Part shown: piece by piece, positions 62,756 to 64,000 of the stretch | Position numbering within the stretch: the stretch's first letter is position 1 | How the letters are laid out: every line of letters starts with the position of its first letter | Source of the DNA: Pseudoips prasinana | Lineage: Eukaryota; Arthropoda; Insecta; Lepidoptera; Nolidae | Reading direction: 5' to 3' | Assembly: GCA_951640165.1 (NCBI GenBank) | Contig: OX621265.1 | Span: 19,171,001-19,235,000, forward strand | Length of the DNA stretch: 64,000 nt | Position numbers and translations under genes: made by a program | The notes under the pieces: generated by a model | Database searches by the model: none | What the model was told of the DNA's origin: nothing | What the model saw: only the letters and a program-made list of their open reading frames with translations

Positions 62756-63084
62756 TCCGTAACGTAATAGCGATAGTCGTATGTTCGATGAACCGAAAGT
62801 TGACTGAACGATTGTTCGCAGGAAACATATTGCGAAACAACCTTTTCTCGCCAAACGCTGCTTCGACTGAACGATTCTTCGAAAATTTATTAATCGATGG
62901 ACTGCTCTTTCGAATGTCAAATTGAGAATATGCTAATTATGTTATAGAAATGAAGAAACTTTCGCCAATCTTCACCAACAATAGTGTATCTAGCACTCGG
63001 CGGCCGCTGTCGCACTCAGTCGACTTTCCGTCCATCGAACATATTATGACTCTCGAAACTAAGTTACGGACCGATTAATGTGTG

Positions 63085-63470
63085 TACTACTGATAAGATG
63101 ATTTATTGAATTAGATATTACTGACCAGATAAATTATTGTACTAGATATTACTGATAAGATGTATTATTGTATTAGATATTGTTGATAAGATGTATTATT
63201 GTATTAGATATTACTGACAAGATTGAATATTATATTAGATATTATTGATAAGACATTTATTGTATTAGATATTACTGTTAAGATGTATTATTGTATTAGA
63301 TATTGTTGATAAGATATATTATTGTTTTAGATATTACTGACTAAGTTGAATATTACATTATATATTACTGATAAGATATATTATTGTATTATATATTACT
63401 GACCAGAATATTATTGTATTAGATATTATTGATAAGATGTATTATTGTATTAGATGTTATTGATAATATG
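63085..63470. repeat. minisatellite, ~31-bp period, about 12 units
   Basis: Unit: GATAAGATGTATTATTGTAT then TAGATATTACT, with ATTGTTGATAAG and ACTGACAAGATTGAATAT variants. Some variants recur at intervals of several units, suggesting higher-order copying. Confidence 0.93.
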
Positions 63471-63599
63471 TATAATTCCTCACCTCACATCTGTGTAGTA
63501 GCTGGGCGCTGTTGTAATGTGGACTCTCACTATAAAAGAAAGGTCTTTTCATTGTGTTCTGCCCTGGAAATTAAAAATACAAAACTTAGTATAACAAAG

Positions 63600-63898
63600 T
63601 CCAGTCTCAATAGAGATTAGCCATCTGCGTGGGACATAATATAGCACATAATCGTGTGCACAAACACAGGAGCACTTTCTTTTCAATCACTATAATGATC
63701 CGCTGGGACACCTAGCGACACGTCCGGAAAGAGGTCACGTACAGGACCGACGGCTTTACGTGCTCTCCGAGGCACTGGGGTATAATATCGCCAACTCACA
63801 GACTTCGACTTTTTTTACAGAAAAGTTCCAGAATCACGGGATTTGAACCCAGGACCTCGTTCTCTGCGGGTGAACACGCTACCACCAGACCATCGAGG
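63600..63898 (-). mobile_element. SINE-D, nearly full length
   Basis: CAGTCTCAATAGAGATTAGCC to GGATTTGAACCCAGGACC and GCTACCACCAGACCATCGAGG; the GGCCGAAATTCGG end is missing. Confidence 0.82.
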
Positions 63899-63921
63899 CA
63901 CTTAATATACTTAGCCCTAAT

Positions 63922-64000
63922 GACTGTACTTGTGGCGCAGCGGTTAAACAGTCGCCTCGTCACTGCATATCCTGTGTCCGATTCCCAGACAGAACAAATA
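63922..64000 (+). mobile_element. SINE-C, cut by the window end
   Basis: GTACTTGTGGCGCAGCGGTT (A box) and a decayed B box, CCGATTCCCAGAC, then the window ends at AACAAATA. Confidence 0.75.

Overview
The window looks like nuclear DNA from a moth or butterfly (Lepidoptera). It is AT-rich and non-operonic, and it is packed with the kinds of transposable element typical of that order: several tRNA-headed SINE families, RTE-, R1- and CR1/Jockey-type LINE fragments, Helitrons ending in CTAG with a GC-rich 3' hairpin, a mariner, a Tc1-like element and palindromic MITEs. No complete host gene was recognised. The only host-like coding signal is a possible 31-codon terminal exon at 62140-62235. Family names used here (SINE-A to SINE-D, element E, repeats F, G, H, P and Q, LINE 3' families X, Y and Z, N-RTE, PAL) are local labels assigned by comparing copies inside this window. 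They are not database names.

Region by region. 0-9 kb: SINE-A, element E, repeat P, then a decayed RTE LINE (3190-5445) split by an R1-type 3' end (4068-4880), followed by SINE-D, R1 tails and a MITE split by a LINE 3' end. 9-20 kb: palindromic MITEs, a nearly complete mariner (11536-12817, one nonsense codon), two head-to-tail Helitrons (14075-14426), an R1/RTE composite between 42-bp direct repeats, and element E nested in a LINE 3' end. 20-30 kb: many SINEs, with a Helitron inside a SINE, a SINE inside a MITE, and a SINE-B whose tRNA-like promoter is amplified into seven 57-bp units (29085-29480). 30-36 kb: a GC-rich terminal-inverted-repeat element and a nearly full-length but dead LINE with coiled-coil ORF1, esterase-like region, endonuclease and reverse transcriptase. 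36-40 kb: RTE tail, repeat P, a large foldback (PAL) and a Helitron Rep fragment with its HUH motif. 40-52 kb: SINEs, N-RTE copies, LINE C-termini and a LINE with a long open reverse-transcriptase frame (48320-49843, minus). 52-57 kb: about 3.8 kb of mostly unique AT-rich DNA containing a thrice-repeated 27-nt stem-loop motif. 57-59 kb: three 102-bp tandem repeats beside a Tc1-like element with a single frameshift. 59-64 kb: a perfect 41-bp palindrome, element E inside repeat Q, and a ~31-bp minisatellite.

No cooperating gene system was found. What the window records is a history of nesting and rearrangement. Filled and empty sites define element borders (E in Q, Helitron in SINE-A, R1 in RTE). 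A SINE appears to share its tail with an R1 LINE. Near-perfect palindromes with very short loops occur repeatedly, which fits template switching during replication. Repeat borders are estimates from reading by eye and may be off by several bases.
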